DNA from: Archaeoglobaceae archaeon | Lineage (GTDB): Archaea > Halobacteriota > Archaeoglobi > Archaeoglobales > Archaeoglobaceae | Length of the DNA stretch: 64,000 nucleotides | Assembly: GCA_027028145.1 (NCBI GenBank) | Contig: JALVJV010000021.1 | Coordinates: 1-64,000 of the forward strand | Direction of reading: 5' to 3' | Shown: piece after piece, positions 1 through 9,080 of the stretch | Position numbering within the stretch: the stretch's first letter is position 1 | Layout of the letters: each line of letters starts with the position of its first letter | Translations under genes and position numbers: made by a program | Notes under the pieces: model-generated | Seen by the model: only the letters and a program-made list of their open reading frames with translations | Told to the model about the DNA's origin: nothing | Database searches by the model: none

Positions 1-2
1 GA

Positions 3-197
3 CGATTCTACATAAGCGGAACTACTTTTGATGAGCTTAAGAAGGTTGCAGAGAGGTTGTTTAAGCAAATAGAGGAAGCTCTGGAAGATTACGCATATCT
101 CAAGCAATACATTGCCGTTTACAACAACTGCAACGGTCGTAACGGTTCGGAAGCAAGAGAAATCATGAGGAAGGTTGGAATTCCGGTTATTTCTTAA
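3..197 (+). CDS. 3' end of an unrecognised protein (5' truncated by window edge)
   Basis: The reading frame is open from the window edge and ends at TAA 195-197, giving the last 64 residues of a protein. The tail is charged and probably helical, with an Asn/Gly patch (YNNCNGRNGSE) and the ending GIPVIS. I do not recognise a family. It is the first of a run of short, AT-rich, same-strand ORFs that lead up to tRNA-Glu. Its stop codon lies inside a 16-base motif that is repeated 114 bp downstream. Function is unknown; it may belong to an integrated element. Confidence 0.5.
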   Translation, partial: RFYISGTTFDELKKVAERLFKQIEEALEDYAYLKQYIAVYNNCNGRNGSEAREIMRKVGIPVIS

Positions 198-205
198 TTT
201 TTTTT
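190..205 (+). repeat. T8-tract repeat copy 1 (probable terminator)
   Basis: TTTCTTAATTTTTTTT occurs here and again, identically, at 304-319. The copy contains the stop codon of the upstream ORF and is followed directly by a purine-rich Shine-Dalgarno region. Oligo-T runs act as intrinsic terminators in archaea, so this may partly terminate transcription between small genes. Confidence 0.4.
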
Positions 206-220
206 CCGGGGGTGATGTGA

Positions 221-301
221 ATGGTAAATTACGAAGACTGGGAAGAATTGAGAGAGTTTGTTGAGAAGATGGTTGAACAGCTTAAGGAGCTTAATTTGTG
301 A
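221..301 (+). CDS. very small acidic ORF (26 aa)
   Basis: ATG 221 follows a strong Shine-Dalgarno-like GGGGGTGAT and opens a 26-codon frame ending at TGA 299-301. The peptide is acidic and amphipathic (MVNYEDWEELREFVEKMV, then EQLKELNL), consistent with one helix. No family is recognised. The ribosome-binding site, the tight packing between two T8 tracts and the same orientation as its neighbours support a real small gene. Proteins this small are typical of archaeal viruses and plasmids, but function cannot be assigned. Confidence 0.4.
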   Translation: MVNYEDWEELREFVEKMVEQLKELNL

Positions 302-303
302 TT

Positions 304-319
304 TTTCTTAATTTTTTTT
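304..319 (+). repeat. T8-tract repeat copy 2 (probable terminator)
   Basis: This is an exact second copy of the 16-base motif at 190-205. It lies just after the stop of the 26-aa ORF and just before the GAGGAGGT ribosome-binding site of the next ORF. Confidence 0.4.
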
Positions 320-336
320 GAGGAGGTCGATGCCTG

Positions 337-492
337 ATGTCTAAGCTGATTATTAACCCGGAATACAAGGTAAAGGCTGGAAAACCTGACTGTAATCACG
401 AGAGAACGGTAATTCAGCTTGGAAATGTGATCTACGAGTTCTGCGACGAGTGTATGGTAGTTTACGTAAGGAGGGATTCCGATGCTAATTAG
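337..492 (+). CDS. small putative zinc-binding protein (51 aa)
   Basis: ATG 337 follows GAGGAGGT at about 10 bp and the frame ends at TAG 490-492. The 51-aa product has a possible metal site made of a Cys-x-His pair (PDCNHE) and a Cys-x-x-Cys pair (FCDECM) about 20 residues apart, which suggests a mini zinc finger. The gene overlaps the next gene (ATG 482) by 11 bp, implying translational coupling. No family is recognised. Small zinc-finger proteins are frequent in archaeal viruses and plasmids, so an element origin is plausible but unproven. Confidence 0.45.
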   Translation: MSKLIINPEYKVKAGKPDCNHERTVIQLGNVIYEFCDECMVVYVRRDSDAN

Positions 493-901
493 ACAAGTTC
501 CGATCTGCAAAAATTGTCCGTATCGGCCTATTGATGTCTACATGAATATCAGCGGCGTCAAGCTTAACGTCTTCGACATCGATCTGGTAATCGAAGTAGG
601 GAAGAGAATTCAAGCAATAGCAGAGCTTAAGAGGTATTCAAATGCGGCATACTACGATTACTTCGATTTTCCCGCCCACGAGCTAGTCGGTTACAAGAAA
701 GTCGCCAAGTGTTTAAAATGTAATTTATATCTTGTAGTCTTTGACGGTTGCTTTTACTATTTAGCAGAAATCGATCGATTCAAGAAATACGATACGGAAG
801 TTAATGGAAATGGTCGGAAGGTTATAAGATTTCCCAGAGAGATGTTCAAGGTTTTGACGGAATCGGAATTCCAGCAGTTCTGGGTGGATCTATACGGTTA
901 G
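482..901 (+). CDS. putative PD-(D/E)XK nuclease-like protein
   Basis: The 139-aa product has a CxxC pair at residues 9-12 (CKNC). It is followed by a segment resembling a PD-(D/E)XK core: Asp34 in DIDLVIE, then Glu48-Leu-Lys50 in AELKRY on the next predicted strand. A further CLKC pair precedes a hydrophobic strand (LYLVVFDG). This spacing fits Hjc-like resolvases and restriction-type nucleases, but the fold call is inference from motif order. The start overlaps the upstream zinc-finger-like ORF, and the stop is followed at once by the next ORF. Base composition is AT-richer than the housekeeping genes. A DNA-processing role for a mobile element is possible. Confidence 0.4.
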   Translation: MLIRQVPICKNCPYRPIDVYMNISGVKLNVFDIDLVIEVGKRIQAIAELKRYSNAAYYDYFDFPAHELVGYKKVAKCLKCNLYLVVFDGCFYYLAEIDRFKKYDTEVNGNGRKVIRFPREMFKVLTESEFQQFWVDLYG

Positions 902-910
902 GTGGGTGGT

Positions 911-1240
<330 letters not shown>

Positions 1241-1264
1241 TCAACTCATCTAATCGAACTTTTG

Positions 1265-1270
1265 TTTAAA
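1265..1270 (-). promoter_or_regulatory. TATA box of tRNA-Glu
   Basis: TTTAAA is centred about 27 bp upstream of the tRNA 5' end at 1240, the expected position for an archaeal TATA box. Confidence 0.5.
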
Positions 1271-1327
1271 ACCCTTTTGGTGTTCCAAGAGATTACCGAA
1301 TGATTATAAATAAAAAATTCAATAAAA

Positions 1328-2667
<1,340 letters not shown>

Positions 2668-2740
2668 CGCCGCCGCCAGGATTCGAACCTGGGACCATCG
2701 GCTTAACAGGCCGACGCTCTACCAGCTAAGCTACGGCGGC
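2668..2740 (-). tRNA. tRNA-Asn (GUU)
   Basis: On the minus strand the acceptor GCCGCCG pairs with CGGCGGC, the discriminator is G, and the anticodon stem-loop TCGGC-CTGTTAA-GCCGA gives anticodon GTT. No CCA is encoded. A TTTAAATT TATA box lies about 27 bp upstream (2765-2773). The gene is convergent with the HTH/zinc-ribbon gene and starts one base after its stop codon. Confidence 0.95.
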
Positions 2741-2768
2741 TCGAATTGTGTATTGTATGCATGTGAAT

Positions 2769-3179
2769 TTAAATCTTACTCTCGGTAGCGATAATCCTCC
2801 TCGCGTTTAGTTTGCCGAGCTTGGAAGCTCCGTCGACCAATATCGATTCATCAGCTTCAACAACTCCTATCACCGAACCGCTCGATATCCTAACGTTCTT
2901 GGCTTTAACCGAATAACCTACGCACTTATCTTGGATAAAAACATCCTCATCGGCTATTATAGATCTGAATTTAGTGTATGCTCCGATTACAGCCCTCCTG
3001 CATATTATATCCCCGCTTACGACACATCCCTTTGCCAAGTAAACCTCGTCAGCTTCGATGTTTCCCCAGAAGTTGGTAAACATTCCAGCCACAACCCGTC
3101 CGTTGAATCTTAGATGCCTAACGACGACACCATCCTTCTTTATTATCAAAACACCCTTCGATCTGTCCACTTTGAACAT
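2769..3179 (-). CDS. beta-rich (bactofilin-like) conserved archaeal protein
   Basis: The 136-aa product is nearly all short beta strands with repeating small-residue turns (RFNGRVVAGMF; IEADEVYLAKGCVVSG; VRISSGSVIGVVEAD). This suggests a beta-helix or solenoid like bactofilins and other polymer-forming proteins; the fold is inferred from the repeat pattern. The longest frame starts earlier, but ATG 3179 follows a clear GAGGTGATCGC ribosome-binding site and lies 4 bp after the stop of the PUA gene, so the two are probably co-transcribed. No enzymatic motif is visible. The role may be structural or cell-envelope related, but is unproven. Confidence 0.6.
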   Translation of the reverse strand: MFKVDRSKGVLIIKKDGVVVRHLRFNGRVVAGMFTNFWGNIEADEVYLAKGCVVSGDIICRRAVIGAYTKFRSIIADEDVFIQDKCVGYSVKAKNVRISSGSVIGVVEADESILVDGASKLGKLNARRIIATESKI

Positions 3180-3183
3180 GCGA

Positions 3184-3660
3184 TCACCTCTTGAGCTTTT
3201 TAACCCCCTGCCTAACGGAAACTGCGACGCCTCTGCTGAACTCGAGCATCTCCTTAGCCGACAGAACCGCTCTTCCGGTGGCAAGTAGGTTGTCGTCCTC
3301 GTCAACGACGATAACCTCATCGTTAGCCCTTATATTGGGATCGACATCCACAACGTGCTTAGCAAAAACACTTCTACCTTCGGCGATAAACTCCGCAACA
3401 TCCTTAAGCACAACAACCCTCAGCTTTGGATACTCGAAAGCCTCGTGAAGCCTTCTGGCACCTTCAATGCTTAACGTAAACCAGCCAGAATCCGCTTTGA
3501 GCGTAGCAATTCTAACGCCTCCGTCCTTTACCTGTCTTATCCTTCCCGTCGTCGGAGAGAGGACGAACTTGCAAGTTTCGGGAAAAAGAACCCTTCCGGC
3601 ACCTTTGCCGAACTGATAGTCCGCTATAACTCTGACTGTTCTAAGCATCCTATCTTCCAT
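3184..3660 (-). CDS. PUA domain-containing RNA-binding protein
   Basis: The 158-aa product ends in a PUA domain (about residues 80-155: LRVVVLKDVAEFIAEGRSVF, VVDVDPNIRANDEVIVVDED, LLATGRAVLSAKEMLEF). This is the archaeal type found at the C-terminus of archaeosine tRNA-guanine transglycosylase and ArcS. The N-terminal part resembles the domain preceding PUA in those enzymes, but no catalytic residues are visible, so it is probably a stand-alone RNA-binding protein. The ATG overlaps the upstream gene by 11 bp. A second ATG at 3648 sits 12 bp after the GGAGGT site and is an alternative start. Confidence 0.75.
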   Translation of the reverse strand: MEDRMLRTVRVIADYQFGKGAGRVLFPETCKFVLSPTTGRIRQVKDGGVRIATLKADSGWFTLSIEGARRLHEAFEYPKLRVVVLKDVAEFIAEGRSVFAKHVVDVDPNIRANDEVIVVDEDDNLLATGRAVLSAKEMLEFSRGVAVSVRQGVKKLKR

Positions 3661-4183
3661 ACCTCCTTTCCCTCCTCTGAAACTCCCTCAAACACCTTAA
3701 AAAATCTACGTATCTGAAACACCTCCAGTCTATATCGATGAAGTATAGTTCGCTGTATATGCTCTGCCAGATCAGAAATTCGGGAATCTCTTCGCCGGCT
3801 TTAACGATCAAATCCGGTGAACTCTTAATTTTGAGAAATCTTTCGATGTCACGTTCGTTAACGTCGTTCGGATCTATTTTGCCCGATTTGACGAGCTTGG
3901 CTAACTCCTTAACAGCATCGGTAATCTCATCCTTTCCCCCGTAGCCTTCTATAAGATTCAGGGTTACTTTTCCAACTTTTTCGGACTCGACCCTCTTTTT
4001 CTTCCCTCTAAAACAGACCGTAACTTCTTTAACATTAAACTTTTCACACCATTTTAAAAAATTTCTTAAACCGTTTTCGATGAAATCGTTATCGGCAACT
4101 ATCATTATATGCTTTGGAATTTTTCCAGATGAAAGCTTCTTTTCAAGTCTTCTCTCGTATATTTTTTTTATAAATTCTATCAT
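3650..4183 (-). CDS. degenerate cis-prenyltransferase (UppS) homologue
   Basis: The 177-aa product aligns by motif with undecaprenyl diphosphate synthases: GKIPKHIMIVADND at motif I, LNLIEGYGGKDEITDAVKEL at motif III, and FLIWQSIYSELYFIDIDW near the C-terminus. Key residues are altered. The DGNGRWA motif is replaced by ADNDFIE, and the RTSGE-R-SNF substrate-binding arginines appear as VKAGEEIPEF. It is also shorter than the usual 230-260 aa. Enzyme activity is doubtful; it may be a regulatory subunit such as eukaryotic NgBR. ATG 4183 is about 25 bp from a TTAATTAA TATA element. It is co-directional and overlapping with the PUA gene. Confidence 0.7.
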   Translation of the reverse strand: MIEFIKKIYERRLEKKLSSGKIPKHIMIVADNDFIENGLRNFLKWCEKFNVKEVTVCFRGKKKRVESEKVGKVTLNLIEGYGGKDEITDAVKELAKLVKSGKIDPNDVNERDIERFLKIKSSPDLIVKAGEEIPEFLIWQSIYSELYFIDIDWRCFRYVDFLRCLREFQRRERRYGR

Positions 4184-4224
4184 CGACACAAATTCTTAAA
4201 AGCATGGTTAATTAAACCTTTGCA

Positions 4225-5373
4225 ATGTTTATAGTTCCGACGATAGCGCTGGTATCCATACCGCTAAAGCCGATATACGCGATACTAATCCTGCTGATCG
4301 TTGCGATCTTATCTCGCAATAGAGACAAGGTTTTGAGGGACGTATCCATACTTTCGACGCTTTTGCTCGCCCTAACATACCTCGGACTTTCGAAGCCGAT
4401 AGTTTTGGCGTCGATGTTCGTTCTGCTCGGACACAAATTTAAAAGAAACGCCATCTGGAACATACTAATTTACACGATTTTGGGTTTTGCCTTTTTCTTA
4501 ATCTACGATCACTTCAATCATTTAAATTGGGGTTTGGAATACATAGTTTTTCTATCCCTTATGGGCGGTCTTACGGCGTCGCTAATAGAAAGCGTAGGTG
4601 GTAACGAAGTCGTCATTCTGTTAGCCGTCGCTACAGTATATACGATCTTTCACATCTACGCCATAGAAGTTTCGTTGGATCAGCTTGCCGTCGCTTTTGC
4701 AATCTCTTTCATTTTGAGTCTACTCGCTACGAAATCCGGAGTCGCTGACGAAAGCGGATTGCTGAGCGCGACGCTGATCGGAACGCTTACGATAGTTTTC
4801 TCCGACATAAGGTTCTTCGTAATCCTGCTTCTTTTCTACGGAATAGGATCTGCCGTGACGAAATACAAGTATTCCGTAAAGCTTGCGAGGGGAATCGCTG
4901 AGCAGGCTGGAGGTGCGAGGGGTTATGCGAACGTATTCAGCAACAGCCTTCCGGCTCTATTCTTCGTAATGAACTACGGAGTCTTCAAGTCCGATCTATT
5001 CTTGACAGCTTTCGTCGCATCCATAGCCACGGCTTTGGGGGATACCATGGCAAGCGAAGTCGGGAAGACGGCTGAAAAGGTTTATCTGATCACGAACTTC
5101 AAGCGCGTCGAACCGGGAGTTAGCGGAGGTATCTCACTATTGGGGGAAATCGCCGCTCTGATGGGCTGTTTAATCGTATGCATTTCCGCTGTCTTGCTCG
5201 GAGTTCTAAGCGTTAAGCTCGCGATCGTCGCATTTTTAGCCGGATTCATCGGAGTCCACGTTGACAGCATACTGGGTGCAACGTTAGAAAAAAGAGGATA
5301 TTTAAATAACGCCGGCGTTAACTTCTTAGCTACTCTCAGCTCCGGACTGTTCTGCTATCTCCTCCTAAAGTAG
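4225..5373 (+). CDS. DUF92 integral membrane protein (VTE6-like prenyl-phosphate kinase family)
   Basis: The 382-aa polytopic protein has about ten hydrophobic segments. It carries the DUF92 signature region: ATKSGVADESGLLSATLIGT, then YGIGSAVTKYKY, GGARGYANVFSNSLPAL, TALGDTMASEVGKTAE, and EPGVSGGISLLGEIAALMGC. Plant members (VTE6) phosphorylate phytyl phosphate, and archaeal members are presumed to act on isoprenoid phosphates. The N-terminal ~120 residues resemble the extra membrane domain of dolichol kinase-like relatives. The ATG at 4225 sits 25 bp from a CTTAAAAG TATA element and is divergent from the UppS-like gene, so both may belong to isoprenoid metabolism. The 3' end overlaps the convergent protease gene by 19 bp. 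Confidence 0.8.
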   Translation: MFIVPTIALVSIPLKPIYAILILLIVAILSRNRDKVLRDVSILSTLLLALTYLGLSKPIVLASMFVLLGHKFKRNAIWNILIYTILGFAFFLIYDHFNHLNWGLEYIVFLSLMGGLTASLIESVGGNEVVILLAVATVYTIFHIYAIEVSLDQLAVAFAISFILSLLATKSGVADESGLLSATLIGTLTIVFSDIRFFVILLLFYGIGSAVTKYKYSVKLARGIAEQAGGARGYANVFSNSLPALFFVMNYGVFKSDLFLTAFVASIATALGDTMASEVGKTAEKVYLITNFKRVEPGVSGGISLLGEIAALMGCLIVCISAVLLGVLSVKLAIVAFLAGFIGVHVDSILGATLEKRGYLNNAGVNFLATLSSGLFCYLLLK

Positions 5374-7172
5374 AAAGCCAAAGCCAACGCTGTTAATCCC
5401 AAAGCTAAGCTGAATCCCGGGATTTCGATGTTCGAAATCTGATGCATGTGGTGGTATGTGTGGACTCCCTCTTCCGGCGTTATCGGCGGGGCTTCGACCT
5501 TAACGAGCTTCCTTTCAGGATAGGCTTTTGCTACAACCAAGATGAGCTTCGCGAGTCTCTCCGAAAGTTTGTAGTATGATATGGCCAAAGCTACATCCTT
5601 CTGAGTTTCCGCGAATTCGTAGTATGCTATCGGTAAGATGGGCGTTACGGCTTTCTCAGCTTCAGCCAAAGCGGCTTCAGCTGACTTCTTTGCAGATTCA
5701 AGCTTATCCTTTAACATTTCATCGTTCGTGACACCTATGAACTCGATGGATAAACTTGCTTTCGTAATCGCATCTATGCATGTTATAGCCGAACCGGCAT
5801 AGAATCCCATGTCGAACTGTCTTCTCGCAAGATCCATCGTGTCTTCAGCACTGCTTATGAGGTTTGGATAACCTCCGATGGATCTCGCATAGACGATGAG
5901 CGATTCGGCTTCTCTGAAGTAGAATTCCGCTCTCTTCTTTAGTTCTTCTCTGTTTATCGGAACGTCCTCATTAATCGTGCTCAGTAGGGACAACCAAACC
6001 TTGGCGCTCTCGACTCTCTCCTTAGCTAAGGCTAAGTAGTTCAATGCCGTATCGAAGTCTCCGCAAGTTTTTGCATCGAACAAATACTCCTCAGCCCAAG
6101 CTACCCTTTCCTCGGCGGCTCCGACGATCTGGAACGATTCCACACCCAAATTCTTGATGCTCTTGAGGTATTTCACCATATCGTCTATCTCCTTGCTGAC
6201 GTTGTCGAATTCTCTGCTCAGATCATCGTAGTTGTTTATAGTATTGCGGTAATACAGGTATCTGAGTCTTATCTCCGCTTGGAAGTATTTCGAAGTTGCC
6301 GTGTAGTAGTATCCCTTCTTGTAGTAATTGTCCGCCTCGTGAATAATCTGAATCGCCTCCTGAGGTTCCGTGAATCTCTCGACTATCTTAAGCATATGAA
6401 GAGTTCTATTCTTCATGTTTATGGCGAGTATCTTTAGCAGATCCGAATACTTAGATATGTTGAACGACGGTTTCGGCTTTTCAATCGTATAGCCGGTGTA
6501 ATACCACAGAGCCTGCTCTATCGTGCTAACTTCGATGACCTTTACTCCAAGCTTCTTGCCCATTTCCACGAGATCTACGGGTGTCATCTTCGTCGTTATG
6601 ATCAGGAAGGGGCCTTGCTTTTTCACGACCCTCTCCTGAACATAAACTATCCTCTGACCCTTAGGAATTAGGAATATCTTAGCTCCAGCCTTAGCAGCTG
6701 CTTCAAGCTTATACGGAATTCCGCCTACTGGCCCAATGAAGCCGTCCGGATAGATCATTCCCGTCATAAATACGTCTTTTCTGAGCGTCAGGTTCTTCAA
6801 TGCGGCGATGGTTGCGATCGTCATAACGGCTCCAGCCGAAGGTCCTCCAACTATCGGTGCGTCGGCTTTTATCTCGTAGAAGAAGTCGTATTTTGTGAAA
6901 TCCAGCCCAAGCAGATCGCAAGCCGTCAACGCGGCAAGCTGGGCGCTACCCTGCATGTCGATTTCGGTGTAAGGCACTATGGAAACGAAGACCTTTCCCG
7001 TTCCGGGCGTAACTATCACTGTAATGTTTATGACGGCTCCTTCGGGCTTTTCGCCGGTTTTAACGGCAACTGCTTTAATATTAACAACTCTGGCGTTGAC
7101 GAATTGTCCTTTTACGGGAATCAGCGGGAGCATCAGCGTTAGGATCAGCACAAGGGAAAGCGATCGACGCAT
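5355..7172 (-). CDS. secreted Lon-like (S16) serine protease with C-terminal PGF-type anchor
   Basis: The 605-aa product begins with a signal peptide (RRSLSLVLILTLMLPLIPVKG). A Lon proteolytic domain follows, with catalytic Ser112 in GGPSAGAVMTIA and Lys155 in GPVGGIPYKLEAA, the Ser-Lys dyad of family S16. There is no AAA+ domain. Residues ~240-560 are helical, with several TPR- or coiled-coil-like segments. The C-terminus ends in IPGFSLALGLTALALAFYF followed by Arg-Arg-Arg, a tripartite signal like the archaeosortase-processed PGF-CTERM. The protein is thus predicted to face the cell exterior, anchored at its C-terminus. Substrates are unknown. It is a monocistronic gene, convergent with the DUF92 gene. 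Confidence 0.85.
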   Translation of the reverse strand: MRRSLSLVLILTLMLPLIPVKGQFVNARVVNIKAVAVKTGEKPEGAVINITVIVTPGTGKVFVSIVPYTEIDMQGSAQLAALTACDLLGLDFTKYDFFYEIKADAPIVGGPSAGAVMTIATIAALKNLTLRKDVFMTGMIYPDGFIGPVGGIPYKLEAAAKAGAKIFLIPKGQRIVYVQERVVKKQGPFLIITTKMTPVDLVEMGKKLGVKVIEVSTIEQALWYYTGYTIEKPKPSFNISKYSDLLKILAINMKNRTLHMLKIVERFTEPQEAIQIIHEADNYYKKGYYYTATSKYFQAEIRLRYLYYRNTINNYDDLSREFDNVSKEIDDMVKYLKSIKNLGVESFQIVGAAEERVAWAEEYLFDAKTCGDFDTALNYLALAKERVESAKVWLSLLSTINEDVPINREELKKRAEFYFREAESLIVYARSIGGYPNLISSAEDTMDLARRQFDMGFYAGSAITCIDAITKASLSIEFIGVTNDEMLKDKLESAKKSAEAALAEAEKAVTPILPIAYYEFAETQKDVALAISYYKLSERLAKLILVVAKAYPERKLVKVEAPPITPEEGVHTYHHMHQISNIEIPGFSLALGLTALALAFYFRRR

Positions 7173-7286
7173 AACTGAATTTTATTGCAATCGAACAAAA
7201 ATCTTTTGGAAGTTTATATCGAATCGCTTGGTGTGGCTCATATTCAAATATAAAACTAGCAGTATCTGACGGGTAGAATTCAAAAA

Positions 7287-8075
7287 TTAAATCAGGGTTT
7301 CTATGATACCGTTCATCTCTTCAGCCTTCTCCTTCAAAATCTCCAAAGCCTTCCTCATTACAGTTCTAACTGGCAAAGCTCCTGTTCCTTCGACCGTGAA
7401 GAGGTAGTTGTTCGTGTCCAAAACTTCTATCGCGTTCTCTTCGCAGTTCTTAACGCATTCCATGCACATCGAACACTCCAAGACGTTTCCAACAACTATC
7501 TTACCGTCTTCAACCTTCAAAACCTTTCTCGGACAGACTTCTACGCATCTCCCGCAGTTGTCGCAGTCGTCCTTGATAACTATTTTGGGAATTATCTTGT
7601 AAAAGCACACCGAAACGGGTTGGAATTTTGCGTGCTCTTTTCCGGTTCCCAACCTCGCAACGGCTTCTATCATCAACTGCTGTCCTTCGTATAACTCGAT
7701 AATGGGTATATTGTCGAAGACCGGCTTAACTTCTGGATCATCCGAAATCAAATCGCCGGAATATACTACCTTCGGCCCCTCAACATTCAGTCTGAACGAT
7801 ACTTGGCAGTTCGGACAGCCTTCGCCTCCGCAACTGCATTTGTCTGGCAGGTTGAACCTCTCCAAATCGGTCTTGATAGGAATCAAACCAATCCTATGAG
7901 CGATAATTTCATCATATAAGAATGACGTATTCATATAGAAATCAACATAGTCGACAGCCATGGTGGGAACTAAACTCTTCATTGCCCTTCTGAACGAATT
8001 TGCAAGGGCTATTGGAGCATCGTAAAGTATAAACTTAACCTTAAATTCGCTCTCTTCGAGTATCTCGATTTTCAT
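7287..8075 (-). CDS. rpoD: DNA-directed RNA polymerase subunit D with two ferredoxin-like clusters
   Basis: This is the archaeal counterpart of the alpha/Rpb3 assembly subunit. The 262-aa product has the alpha-type dimerisation regions at both ends (APIALANSFRRAMKSLVPTMA; GALPVRTVMRKALEILKEKA). An inserted domain carries two complete 4Fe-4S motifs: Cys171-x2-Cys-x2-Cys-x3-Cys181 (CDNCGRCVEVCP) and Cys201-x2-Cys-x2-Cys-x3-Cys211 (CSMCMECVKNC). A further Cys set (CSCGGEGCPNC) may bind zinc. ATG 8075 (MKIEILEE) is preferred to an upstream start. It lies downstream of rps11, rps4 and rps13, the usual archaeal order; rpl18e, rpl13 and rps9 do not follow here. Confidence 0.95.
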   Translation of the reverse strand: MKIEILEESEFKVKFILYDAPIALANSFRRAMKSLVPTMAVDYVDFYMNTSFLYDEIIAHRIGLIPIKTDLERFNLPDKCSCGGEGCPNCQVSFRLNVEGPKVVYSGDLISDDPEVKPVFDNIPIIELYEGQQLMIEAVARLGTGKEHAKFQPVSVCFYKIIPKIVIKDDCDNCGRCVEVCPRKVLKVEDGKIVVGNVLECSMCMECVKNCEENAIEVLDTNNYLFTVEGTGALPVRTVMRKALEILKEKAEEMNGIIETLI

Positions 8076-8126
8076 AGCTATACCCACACGAACTCTCTAT
8101 TTAAAAGTTTGGTGGAAAATAAGGGA

Positions 8127-8528
8127 TTAAACTCTCCTTCCCCTCTTACCGCCCGGCGGTCTTGTGCCGTCGTGCGGAATCGGCGTAACGTCTTCGATCC
8201 TTCCGATCTTAAGTCCGGCTCTCGCCAAAGCTCTTATCGCCGCCTGAGCACCTGGGCCAGGTGTTGTGTGCTTGTTTCCACCCGGTGCACGAACCTTTAT
8301 GTGAACGCCCTCGATACCCTTCTCTTTAGCAATTTCAGCGGCCCTAAGAGCGGCTTGCATAGCAGTGTAGGGATTTCCTTCGTCTCTGTCGGCTTTTACG
8401 ATCATTCCACCGCTGATCCTCGCAATCGTCTCGCTACCGGTTATATCGGTGATCGTAATTATGGTGTTGTTGTAACTACTGAAGATGTGCGCTATACCCC
8501 ACCTACCCTTTTTCTTCTTCTCAGCCAT
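8127..8528 (-). CDS. rps11: 30S ribosomal protein S11
   Basis: The 133-aa product matches archaeal uS11 throughout: [56 protein letters not shown], and the conserved basic tail [20 protein letters not shown]. It binds the 16S rRNA platform near the mRNA exit. It follows rps4 by 12 bp with a ribosome-binding site in the gap, and precedes rpoD in the same transcription unit. Confidence 0.98.
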   Translation of the reverse strand: MAEKKKKGRWGIAHIFSSYNNTIITITDITGSETIARISGGMIVKADRDEGNPYTAMQAALRAAEIAKEKGIEGVHIKVRAPGGNKHTTPGPGAQAAIRALARAGLKIGRIEDVTPIPHDGTRPPGGKRGRRV

Positions 8529-8540
8529 AAATCACACCCC

Positions 8541-9071
8541 CTATGCAACTTCTACCTCTTCGGATTTCTTAGCGAAGGGCGAGTTCGGATAGTATCCGAT
8601 CTTACTTTCCTCATCCTTCTCGACGATGTAGCTTGGAGCGGTAACCCTTCTACCGTCGATCGCTATGTGGCCATGGGTTATAAGCTGTCTCGCCTGCTTG
8701 ATCGTCCTTGCCAAGCCTAGTCTGTAAACCAACGTCTGGAGTCTTCTCTCCAAGAAGTCTTCGACCGTAAGGTTCAGAATGTCATCGAGCGTTGCGTTTT
8801 CGTCGAGCACACCCATCCTCGCAAGCCTCTTTATTACCGCCTGTGCCTTAGCCCTTGCGTATTCACCCTCTTTGCCCGGCAGATTTACCTTACCCAAAAG
8901 ATCTCTCGCGACCCTTCTGTATTTTCTCAGAATGTTCTGGAATCTCCATAGCTCCCTCTTGTTTCTCAGCCCGTATTTGATTACAAGTTGAGCCTCCCTC
9001 TCAAGTCTAACTTTATCCCAAGGATGGGGAGGAGTAACATACTTCTTCCTATGCCTTTTTGGATCGCCCAT
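8541..9071 (-). CDS. rps4: 30S ribosomal protein S4
   Basis: The 176-aa product is archaeal uS4. It has an N-terminal [19 protein letters not shown] and a C-terminal S4 RNA-binding domain ([19 protein letters not shown], then [20 protein letters not shown]). It is a primary 16S rRNA binder that starts small-subunit assembly. It lies between rps13 (9 bp upstream) and rps11 (12 bp downstream) on the same strand. Confidence 0.98.
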   Translation of the reverse strand: MGDPKRHRKKYVTPPHPWDKVRLEREAQLVIKYGLRNKRELWRFQNILRKYRRVARDLLGKVNLPGKEGEYARAKAQAVIKRLARMGVLDENATLDDILNLTVEDFLERRLQTLVYRLGLARTIKQARQLITHGHIAIDGRRVTAPSYIVEKDEESKIGYYPNSPFAKKSEEVEVA

Positions 9072-9080
9072 TCAATCACC

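Noticed and set aside
8109-8720. 203-aa plus-strand frame over rps11/rps4
   Set aside because: It is antisense to two certain ribosomal protein genes, with low-quality composition and no recognisable domain.
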